Shown one piece after another: positions 25,301 through 37,300 of a DNA stretch of 64,000 nucleotides (position 1 is its first letter; each line of letters opens with the position of its first letter). The notes below the pieces were generated by a model. It had not been told where the DNA came from. It did no database searches and saw only the letters and a program-made list of their open reading frames with translations. The stretch is taken from positions 13,449,591 to 13,513,590 of the forward strand of contig OZ038469.1 of assembly GCA_964036295.1 (NCBI GenBank), written 5' to 3'. Made by a program: the position numbers and the translations under genes. Source of the DNA: Plumapathes pennacea. Its lineage: Eukaryota > Cnidaria > Anthozoa > Antipatharia > Myriopathidae.

Positions 25301-28300
25301 GGTGAATACGCCTCCACGTTTTCCCTTTGCATTGCCTCCAACTGATAAGTCTGCATCTGGTGAATCAACATCTAGACTTGCTCGTCCACCACCTCCTGCT
25401 GCAAAGTTGCCATCAGGACCCGAAGCATCGAGTGAAGCATCAAAGTCAGGTGATTTCATTCCAGCTTTGGGACCTTTGCCTTTGAAGTTGACATCTGCAT
25501 CGGGACTTGATCCACACATGGTGAACATTCCACCAAGTTTCCCCTTCTTTCTTCCCCCAAGAGACAAGTCTGCGTTTGGTCCGGACACATCAACGTCAGG
25601 CCCATCAAGTTTTCCACTGCCACTGCCCCTGACATCTACATCGGGTCCTCCGATATCCAAATCCACATTCGCATCAGGTGCTTTCCCCTTGATTCCAAGA
25701 TTGCCACTTCCGGCCTTTACACTTGGCATTCCAACGTGGGGACCAGAGACATCAATTCCAGCTCCACCACTAGCTCGTTTGCCACCAGATATGTCTAGAT
25801 CCGGACCAGAGCCATCGATGTTGAAATCTCCGTCTGGTCCTTTGATTTCTGCATCAGGGCCTGAGAAACCAAGACCACCTTTGATGTCAGCATCTGGACC
25901 AGACAGTCCGAGGCCACCCTTGCCACCAAAGTCAAGGTCAAAATCTCCCTTTCCTCCTCCCTTGATGCTGGGTCCATCGAGATCAGGTGGTGAACTTTCA
26001 AGATTGAGGTCAACGTCTGTCTTCACAGCTGGAAGGTCCACATCTGGTCCTGAAGCGTCGAAACCAAGTCCACCGCCAAATCCCTTTCCACCAGAGACTT
26101 TTACGTCTGGGGCATCAACATCAAGCCCAACTTTCCCGCTTGGCAGGTCCATATCTCCATTAAGTGAGCCATCTACTTTTGGCTTATTAAGATCCAAATC
26201 GCCTTTAGGTCCTTTCAAGTTTACATCAAGATCTGGACTACCGCCGCACATGGTAAATACGCCTCCAAGTTTTCCCTTCTTTTTACCTTTAAGAGATAGG
26301 TCTGCATCTGGACCAGAAGCATCAATATCCACTCCTGCTTTCCCTCCTCCGCGTGCCGAGAAGTCACCGTCCGGACCGCGCAGATCGGCAGATCCGTCAA
26401 GATCGGGTCCGCGCACATCTCCTTTTGGCCCTCGTCCTTTGACATCAAGATCTGCATCTGGGCTAGCACCACACATTGTGAATACGCCTCCACGCTTTGC
26501 CTTAGCATTGCCTCCTACTGATAAGTCTGCATCTGGGGCATCCACATCTAGATTTGCACGACCACCACCTCCGGCAGAGAAGTCGCCATCAGGACCTGAG
26601 GCATCGAGTGAAGCATCAAAGTCAGGCGACTTTAATCCAGCTTTGGGACCTTTGCCTTTCAAGTTGACATCTGCATCAGGACTTGACCCACACATTGTGA
26701 ACATGCCACCAAGTTTCCCCTTCTTTCTCCCTCCGAGGGACATGTCTGCATTCGGCCCAGACACATTAATGTCAGGCCCTCCAACTTTTCCACTGCCACC
26801 AACATCTAGTTCGGGTCCTCCAATGCCTAAATCCACGTTTGCATCTGGTCCCTTACCCTTGATGCCAATATCGCCACTTCCCGCCTTTACGCTTGGCATT
26901 CCAATTTCGGGTCCAGAGAGATCAATTCCAGCTCCACCACTAATTCGCTTGCCACCAGATATGTGTAGGTCTGGACCAGAGCCATCGATGTTGAAATCTC
27001 CGTCGGGTCCTTTGATTTCTGCATCAGGGCCTGAGAGTCCGAGGCCACCTTTGATGTCAGCATCTGGACCAGACAGTCCGAGGCCACCCTTGCCACCGAA
27101 GTCAAGGTCAAAATCTCCTTTTCCTCCTCCATCGAAGCTAGGTCCATCGAGATCAGGAGGTGAACTTTCAAGATTGAGGTCAACGTCTGTTGTCACAGCT
27201 GGAAAATCAACATCTGGTCCCGAAGCATCAAAACCAAGTCCGCCTCCAAATCCCTTTCCACCAGCGACATTTACATCTGGGGCATCAACATCAAGCCCAA
27301 CTTTCCCGCTTGGAAGGTCCATATCTCCATTAAGTGAGCCATCTACTTTTGGCTTATTAAGATCCAAATCGCCTTTAGGTCCTTTCAAGTTTACATCAAG
27401 GTCTGGACTACCGCTGCACATGGTAAATACGCCTCCAAGTTTTCCCTTCTTTTTGCCTTTGAGAGATAGGTCTGCATCCGGACCAGAAGCATCGATGTCC
27501 ACTCCTGCTTTCCCTCCTCCGCGTGCCGAGAAGTCACCATCCGGACCACGCAGATCGGCAGATCCGTCAAGACTGGGTCCGCGCACATCTCCCTTTGGCC
27601 CTCGTCCTTTCATATCAAGATCTGCATCTGGGCTAGCACCGCACATGGTAAACACACCTCCTCGATTTCCTTTTGGCTTGCCTCCTACTGATAAGTCTGC
27701 ATCTGGTGAATCCACATCTAGATTTGCTCGTCCACTGCCTCCCGCCGCAAAGTCGCCATCAGGGCCCGAAGCATCGAGTGAAGCATTAAAGTCAGGCGAT
27801 TTCATTCCAGCTTTGGGACCTTTGCCTTTCAAGTTGACATCTGCATCAGGACTTGACCCACACATTGTGAACATGCCACCAAGTTTTCCTTTTTTTCTCC
27901 CTTCTAGAGACAAGTCTGCATTCGGTCCGGAAACATCAACGTCAGGCCCTCCAACTTTTCCACTGCCACCAACACCTACATCGGGTCCGCCAATATCCAA
28001 ATCGAGGTTCGCATCAGGTCCTTTCCCCTTGATGCCAATATCACCACTTCCTGTCTTTGCGGTTGGCATTTCAACGTGGGGACCAGAGACATCAATTTCA
28101 GCTTCACCATCCAGTCCTTTGCCACCAGCTACGTCTAAGTCAGGACCAGAACCATCAATGTTGAAATCTCCGCCTAGTGAAGCATCTACTTTCGGTTTGT
28201 TTAAATCCACGTCACCTTTGGGTCCTTTTGCGTTTACATCAAGATCTGGACTACCGCCACACATGGTAAATACGCCCCCAAGTTTTCCCCTCTTTTTGCT

Positions 28301-31300
28301 TTTGACAGATAAATCTGCATCAGGACTATCAATGTCAACTCTTGCTTTCCCGCCTGCGCGTCCTGTCAAATCAGCGTCTGGACCGGAAAGATCAGCAGAT
28401 CCATCTAGATTAGGTCCACGCAGGTCCCCCTTTGGCCCCCTTCCTTTAACATCAATATCTGCATCTGGGCTAGCACCACACATTGTGAATACGCCTCCAC
28501 GCTTTGACTTAGCATTGCCTCCTACTGATAAGTCTGCATCTGGGGCATCCACATCTAGATTTGCGCGACCACCACCTCCAGCAGAGAGGTCGCCACCAGG
28601 ACCCGAAGCATCGAGTGAAGCATCAAAGTCAGGTGATTTCATTCCAGCTTTTGGACCTTTGCCTTTCAAGTTGACATCTGCATCCGGACTTGATCCACAC
28701 ATTGTAAACATTCCACCAAGTTTTCCTTTCTTTCTTCCTCCAAGAGACAAGTCTGCGTTTGGTCCGGACATATCAATGTCAGGTCCTCCGACCTTCCCAC
28801 GGCCATCTACATTCAAATCGGGTCCGCCTATATCCAAATCGAGGTTCGCATCAGGTCTTTCCCCCTTGATATCAATATCACCACTTCCTGCCTTTGCACT
28901 TGGCATTCCAATGTGTGGACCAGAGACACCAATTCCAGCTCCACCACCAAGTCCAGCTCCTCCAGATATGTCGACATCAGGACTAGAACCATCGATTTTG
29001 AAATCTCCGCTTGGTCCTTTGATGTCCGCATCAGGGCCTGAGATATCAAGACCCCCTTTGATGTCAGTATCCGGGCCAGATAGTCCAAAACCGCCCTTCC
29101 CACCAACATCAAGATCGAAATCTCCCTTTCCACCTCCATTGAAGCTGGGTCCATCGAGATCAGGAGGTGAACTTTCAAGATTGAGGTCAACGTCTGTTGT
29201 CACAGCTGGAATATCAACATCTGGTCCCGAAGCGTCGAAACCAAGGCCGCCCCCAAATCCCTTTCCACCAGAGACATTTACATCTGGGGCATCAACATCA
29301 AGCCCAACTTTCCCGCTTGGCAGGTCCATATCTCCATTAAGTGAGCCATCTACTTTTGGCTTATTAAGATCCAAATCGCCTTTAGGTCCTTTCAAGTTTA
29401 CATCAAGGTCTGGACTACCGCTGCACATGGTAAATACGCCTCCAAGTTTTCCCTTCTTTTTGCCTTTGAGAGATAGGTCTGCATCCGGACCAGAAGCATC
29501 TATGTCCAGTCCTGCTTTTCCTCCTCCTTGTGCTGCGAATTCACCGTCTGGACCTGATAGATCAGCAGATCCACTTAGATTGGGTCTGCGCACGTCTCCC
29601 TTTGGCCCTCGTCCTTTAACATCAAGATCTGCATCTGGGCTAGCACTGCACATGGTGAATACGCCTCCACGCTTTCCTTTGGCCTTGCCTCCAACTGATA
29701 AGTCTGCATCTGGAGCATCCACGTCAAGTTTCGCTCCTGCTTTACCTCCTCCTTGTGCTGCAAATTCGCCATCCGGACCGGAAAGATCAGCAGATCCACT
29801 CAGATTAGGTCCGCGCACATCACCCTTTGGCCCTCGTCCTTTGACATCAAGATCTGCATCTGGGCTTGCACCACACATGGTAAACACGCCTCCACGCTTT
29901 CCTTTGGCCTTGCCTCCGACTGATAAGTCTGCATCTGGAGCATCTACGTCAAGTTTTGCTCGTCCACCGCCTCCCGCAGAAAAGTCACCATCAGGACCTT
30001 TGCCTTTTACCTTGGCGTCTGCGTCTGCACCCGATCCGCACATTGTAAACATGCCACCAAGTTTGCCTTTCTTTCTTCCTCCAAGGGACAAATCCGCATT
30101 TGGTCCGGACACATCAATGTCAGGCCCTCCGACTTTTCCACTGCCCCCAATATCTAGATCGGCTCCGCCCATATCCAAATCCACGTTCGCATCAGGTCGT
30201 TTTCCTTTGATACCTAGATCGCCACTTGGTGCAGCCAAACCAATTCCAGCTCCACCACCAATTCCTTTGCCACCGGATATGTCGACTTCAGGACCAGAAC
30301 CATCGATGTTGAAATCTCCTCTTCTTCCTTTGATGTCTGCATTCGGGCCTGATATATCAAGACCACCCTTGATGCCTGCTCCGGGGCCGGACACTTCAAG
30401 ATCACCGTTTCCACCTGTGTCAAGGCCAAAGTCTCCCCTTCCTCCTCCATTGATGCTGGGTCCACTGAGATCAGGAGGTGAGCTTTCAAGATTGAGGTCA
30501 ACATCTCTCTTTACTGTTGGAAAGTCAGCATCTGGTCCTGAAGCATCAAGGCCAACTCTGCCAAATCCTTTTCCTCCAGAAACATTAACATCGGGGGCAT
30601 CGACATCAAGCCCAACTTTTCCGCTTGGCAAATCAACATCTCCATCAAGTGAACCATCTATTTTTGGTTTGTTTATATCCAAGTCACCTTTCGGTCCTTT
30701 CAGGTTTACATCAACATCTGGTTTACCACCACACATGGTAAATACGCCCCCACGTCCCTTCTTTTTGCCTTTGAGAGAAAGGTCCGCATCGGGCCCTGTA
30801 GCATGTACGTCAGCTCTTCCATGTCCTCCCCCTCCTCCTTTTATATTTGGTCCTGAAACGTTCAAGTCTGCTTGGCCATCACCGTTCACTTCAAGCGGCT
30901 GTAAATCCATGTCTCCTTTGCCTCCACTGGCACCACACATGGTAAACATTCCTCCAAATTTGCCTCGAGGTTTGCCTCTCATAGAAATATCTGCATCAGG
31001 TGAAGAGGCCCCGACTCCAACCTTCGGGTTGCTTGGGGAGACATCGGCATCAAAGTCCCCATTAATTCCTTTTAGTTCCATGTCAGGACTGGCCCCATCC
31101 ACACTGATGTCAGCATGTCCTCTTTTGCCACCTTTGAATCCGAATTTAGGCATTGACAAGCCACCTCCAAATTTTCCACTTCCTCGTCCTCCCTTTCCAC
31201 CTCTAACGCCAATGTCAGGAGCAGCACCATCAATTCCAGCATTGCCTTCTCCATTTATGTTAGGACCTGACGCATCAACTTCAAAGTTCGCACCACCATC

Positions 31301-34300
31301 AACATCAGCACCATTGACGTCAATATCAGCCCCTCCTTTCTTGCCACCTTTAAATCCAAACTTTGGCATCGAAAAACCGGCTCCGAATTTTCCACTTCCT
31401 CGTCCTCCCTTTCCACCTCTAACGCCAATGTCTGGAGCAGCACCATCAATTCCAGCACCGCCTTCTCCATTTACGTTAGGACCCAAAGCATCAACTTCAA
31501 AGCTAGCACCACTGTCGACATCAGCACCATTGACGTCAATATCAGCCCCTCCTTTCTTGCCACCTTTAAATCCAAACTTTGGCATCGAGAAACCGGCTCC
31601 GAATTTTCCACTTCCTCGTCCTCCCTTTCCACCCTTGAATTCGACATCAGGACTCGAGGTGTCAATGTCAACATCACCACTAACACCTGTGGCACCTCTG
31701 ACGTCAACTTTGGGGCCTTTGGCGTCCACTCCAAATCCAGCACCTCCTCCAACATTAGGACCCGAAGCGTCAATGTCCAAATCACCACTTCCTCGTTTGC
31801 CGCCTTTGGATCCGAACGACGGCATTGACAGTCCAAATTCTCCGTTTCCTCTCTTGCCACCGTTGATGTCAACTTCAGGGCCTTTGGCACCCACTCCAAA
31901 TTCAGCACCTCCTCCAACATTAGGACCCGAAGCGTCAATGTCCAAATCACCACTTCCTCGTTTGCCACCTTTGAATCCGAACGACGGCATTGATAGTCCA
32001 AATCCTCCGCTTCCTCCCTTGCCACCTTTGATGTCAACCTCGGGGCCTTCAATATCCGCTCCAAAATCCCCGCTCCCTCTGCCACGGCCACCAATTCCTA
32101 GTCCACCGGTATCACCACCGATAGATCCCTCGACTTCGTTCTGTACACTCACTGCACACTGCGGTTCCCTCAATGACTCCAGTGACACTCTCTGTAGTTC
32201 TCGTGCTTTAGCTGTTAAGAAAAACGTTTTCTTTTTTAGCGTGGTCGACTACCTGGTATTTTGTCATAGTTACCAAGGAGCAATGATACTGTATACAGCA
32301 TGATAGACATAATAAAAATATGTATTTATTATCGTAAATAGACAAACAGACAAATGTACGATTTACGAACATCAGTTGAATAAGTGACTTCTAAATTAGT
32401 GTATACATGACTTACCTTTTAAACTCAAAGCATTTTTGGCAAGGCCAAGCTTGATAGTGGGGCCGGGTGTTCGCATGGCCTCCATGGCTTTTTGGTGAGG
32501 AAGTCCCTCTATAGAACGGCCATTTATAGCTATGATTTCATCTCCTAAAAACGGTCAGATTATGCATGAATGTATATGTGGATGTAAATATGTATTTGTG
32601 TTTGTATATGTCTGCATACAGCCATGTGTTAAATGGGCAGTGTCATGAGATGTTTGCTTGAGTCTTGAAAACATTCACCCAATATTTTCAAGTTTGAAGT
32701 CCAAGATGGCATCCACAACGGTGGTGGATCTGCCGCTTGATCACTCGCTGCCGTTGTGGACGCCATCTTGGAACTTGAAAGTGGGCGAATGTTTTCAAGA
32801 TTCGATCGAGCGCACGTGCATGCGCATCTCGTGACAATGCCCCTTTAAGGGCGGTTTTCAGATGACTGTCAAAACTAATAGTGCTTTTGTTTTTGCATTT
32901 GCTACGCTTTCGGATTGGTCTAAACAAGTTTGGCAGCTATTGCGAGTTGTCCACCTTATCTACTTCTGACCCAGCAAAATAAGAAACTGAAGTTAAAGAC
33001 AGCAAAGAAGGCTGGTTATTCTATTCGTCTTCTTAGTACTGTACCTTCGTGAATTAATCCACTACTTGCGGCAGGGCCTTCGGGTAAGACTTTCCTGATA
33101 AACAAAGCTGGTGGAGGGAAGCTTTTTTCTCGAGCCACCAACAAACCGAGGCCAGCACCAGATCGATCCAGGGTTACATCAACCTTTTCCTGTAAGAGTA
33201 AAATGGATTATAGCAAGCGTAGTTGATCGGAGTGGAAATGAAGAAAAGGAAGCGATAAAAGGACAAAAAGATTGAGAGGAGAAAAGAAGAAAAGAATATT
33301 AGAAAAAACAAGAAACAAACAAACAAACAAGAAAACAAATCAAGGACAACCGAAACTAGAGGAGTGGTGACGAGAAATTAAGACAGGTGAAATATAGACA
33401 AAGAAAAGAATAAGAGAGATGAGAAGTACATATAGTAAAAGCCTTACGAACAAAGAACAAGAACAAGAACAAGAAGAAAAAAGGGAAGAAAGACACCATA
33501 GCAAATTCAGAAACTACAAAGCCTGCACGAAGAACACAGAAACAGTCAGATAAGCTACAGTAAAAAGTCTAAAGTCTACAAAGCGAAACAAGAAGACGGA
33601 AAGCGTCTCACCATTTCTGGTAAATTAAATCCCAAGCCTCCTCCTCCGTGAAATTTGTCACCCACCGCTCCACCGGCTTCAGCACCGACGGGAAGTAAAA
33701 CTTCTGCGCTTCCATGAAGTTTAGATCCCTTCATTTTCGGGTCTACAACGAGAAACACACGTTACATGGGTGGTTACCATTGTGCGAGTACACACATAAC
33801 TCTCAGGAGAAGCTCGCATACGCGGGGAATCGCAACGTGATCAAACCGCCAGCGGTTATAAAGAGGTTATTACACGGGAAGGAGCCTGCTTCAGGCGAGA
33901 AGAAATAGAACTGACGAGTAAAAATACGGCCGTATTGCAAGAAATTTTTGTGCAATAAATTGTTTATTATACGACAAACGAAGCAGGGCAAACGTTCTCG
34001 CCACGCGCTAAATGGAACAAAAATGACGCGTTCGTAAACTTTGCTAGCAAAAATTGATCATGTTAAGCTAATAAACCAGTTGATCTGGTTCCTGACGAGT
34101 GCAATACGCTCCCATCTTTGCACCCGTTTTGGCCTATATTTGCACTCGAAAATGTGAAGTCGTGTAATAAATTCCTGTAATCACCGAGAGTAGCGCAACA
34201 ACGCAGCATTTCAGAGCAATTATAATTATCGCGCGACACACAGAGCAGTAGACCAGTTTCTGAAGGTTGCGTGCGCATACAAGCTTGACGGGCGTAACTT

Positions 34301-37300
34301 TCAATTTCATCTTTCGACTTTCTTTCACCACGGACTGTATTCGTCCTTGATATAGATGCTTCATGTTGCGGCCTTATTTGAGTTATTACTGCTATCTGGA
34401 GTTTTAAAGCCGTTTTCTACAACATTCACGCGTGAGTGCTCGTTCGCTAAACAATTATCATATCGAAGGCTGTGGCCCGTCAAGCTTGGATGCGCACGCA
34501 ACCTTGAGAAACTGGTTTATTCTGTTTTGGTGTAAATTCTCGTTCAGTATGAATAACCTACAAACAACTCATAGGATTCTGGTTACTGCATAAGAAATAT
34601 TGCTGGTCCGCGCTGGGGCCGAATGAGACCGCAAAAACTGTATCAAAGAAAAATTACGCGATAGGATAAAATGTGCTACGACCAACGCGCTGGAAAAAGA
34701 CCGACATATCCAAGTGTCAACCTTACATTCATTGCAAGTCTCAGCAGGTTTTTGGCCATTTTGCAAAAAGTTGTTAAAATATCAACAGATGCTCTCAATT
34801 CTATTTTAGGATTAAGATGAGTGTTCACAACAGCCAATACAGGATAAGGCCCTTTATAAAGATCAAATAAGGCATCGAAGATTTTAAGCAATGAAAGAAG
34901 AAACAGTCTCGAGCTTCATCGCCCCTTATATATTTTAGATTCTTTGCTTTACTCTCTGACAAAAAGCATTGTTCACTATTCCTTGATTGAACCAACAAAA
35001 ATATTCCAACTTCACATACAGGATGACGTAATCTGAAGCCGTCTTGACAAAAATAAAACCCTGAAAAATGAAACTTGAAATAGCTTACTTTTGTTTGAAA
35101 ACCACATAACTGAACAATGCATGGATACATAGTTTGAAGTTTGCGCACTAAATTAACGTCCACAAAGGGATCAACCCTTTTCTTGAAACCACTGCACGAT
35201 CAAGAGACAGACAGATAGCTAATATTTTATAAACAACGCCGAACAGTGAATAACTTAAAGTAGAGAAACTTAACAACGTATGGAGAATTTGGCATTCGAG
35301 AGATTGTTTTAGAGGACAAAGCTGTATTGACGAAATATAATTTACTCAATCCTTTTATTTTGCTCTTTTTTGAGAAAAGTGCAAATATTATTTCAAAAAG
35401 ATAGTCGCCAACAACAATCTTTCAAGCGATTGGTATTCAACGAGACAAAGTCCTTAAACATTTTTATCTAAATTTGTCCTTTGATTGAAACAATGCCTAC
35501 TATAAAACAAGATACGTTTTGTAATAATGCTATCAATCCCATGATTGTATTCCTTGGGTACTACAAGTTTAGCTAGCTTTTACAGTGCAGATCACATTTG
35601 GTCAAAATGTATTCATAAAATTGTTGGACGAGCGTATAACAAAACATGGGAACAGAAAAAAAAACAATATTTGGTCTATTATTTCTTTCTTGTAAAATTT
35701 CGTTCCCTTGTCGAGTAAAGCTATGAAAATACACCCGAAAGATACAAGTTTTTGTTTCGCTAACGTAAAATAAGTAATTAAGAAAAGAGATTTCCGTCAA
35801 ATTGAATACTGTATATCCGGTTCTTCATGTTTTGTATTAGCGATTTACAGAAAACTCACAAATAATATTAAAAGGGGTTAAAATAGGGCGCGGGGTGACA
35901 TGTATCCTTTCAAGCTTTATTTACCGCGTGTTTTTCTCTACATTTGCATGCATCAATCCACTGGCAATATCCGTAATATTGGACCTTCTGAGTATGAATC
36001 TATCAGACTGCTACTCAACAAATGCCCATTATTTCAAGTGTTTCTGTTCGTTTTAAATGGACGTGAAAAAAATATAATGCATTGCCGACTTACTTGCCAT
36101 AGAGTTGCATTGTTTAGAAAAAAAAAAAAGATATGAAAGCATGAAAGATTGTGAAGGCCGGAGAGGGAGCAAACGAAAGATACACTAAATATACAATAAC
36201 TGATATAAGCGAATCATAAGACGACAATTTCCATAACAAAAACGCGCAGACAGTATGCCGAGCGGTTTTCAGGAGATTAATATGTAAGAACAAAGAGTTA
36301 AAATGTCGTGTAGGTAACCCAGCAACACCTAATACATCTCACACTGAGATACAAGCACATACTCCCATGAACGCGTAAAGAAACGCCGCTACCAGAAAAA
36401 CAAATTAATTCCGAAATGCTCATCAAAACAGAAACAGACAATGTGTGTAGCTAACAATACTAGTAAATGATACAGGAAGTGATTAATCGACAGTCAAAAA
36501 CACTGACTGACATATGTAAAATACATTGAAATAAAAACACCAGAGGCTGGCAAAGCGAGATGATAATTTGACAAATGCTGCTGAGAAGTGCGAAGGCAAA
36601 AATGCGCGAGAGAAGACAGCACACAGTAATTATCAAAAGACCAGTTAGAATCGGTTTGATTCAAATTATCAAAGAAAAAAGGCAAAAGACTAGTTAGAAT
36701 CAAATGATCAAGCCGAAAAAATATCAAAACAAATAATAAGGCCATTGACTAAAATTTGGCAAACAAAACTTCAAGCTGAGTGAACATTAACACGGCCTTC
36801 GCTATGTTTATCAAGAAATTAGTCTTTTAAAACACAAAATCTAATGACAGTGGTGTCAATGAACATTACGTCAGCTTTACTCCATAAGTTATGAAAAAAA
36901 TCCGATCCCCAAGAACTTGCTGGAGCCTACGCGCTACGGAAAACCACCAATGCGTAAATCCACAGAGGTTAGCCGACAAATCTATTGTGCACGCAGAAAG
37001 AACGTTAAGTGAATGCTTAGGAAATATTTTTGACGTTGAGTCTATTTTCTGGAATTCTCGTTATACTTTCGAAAACTTCGCCCAAAAGTGACAAAGACCG
37101 CTAATTGAGGCTTAAAATTGTGCGTCACATGTTTATTTCCAGCCCAAAACCTGGGTGCTCACTGAAGGGGTTAATGAGATGCTACACGCTACACAAAACA
37201 AGATATGGACAACACGTCGACATTGCAGCGAAAATAAAGCGGACATACTTCCATACTTCAGCTGACCATAAATATGTCTAGTCGCGAGTGCATGGCGAAA

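Noticed and set aside
23352..32303. A 2,983-codon plus-strand open frame as a real gene
   Set aside because: It is the mirror of the 8.8-kb sense exon, whose splice phases, PDZ link and AHNAK-like composition fit a gene. The antisense frame has no splice partners or recognisable domain.
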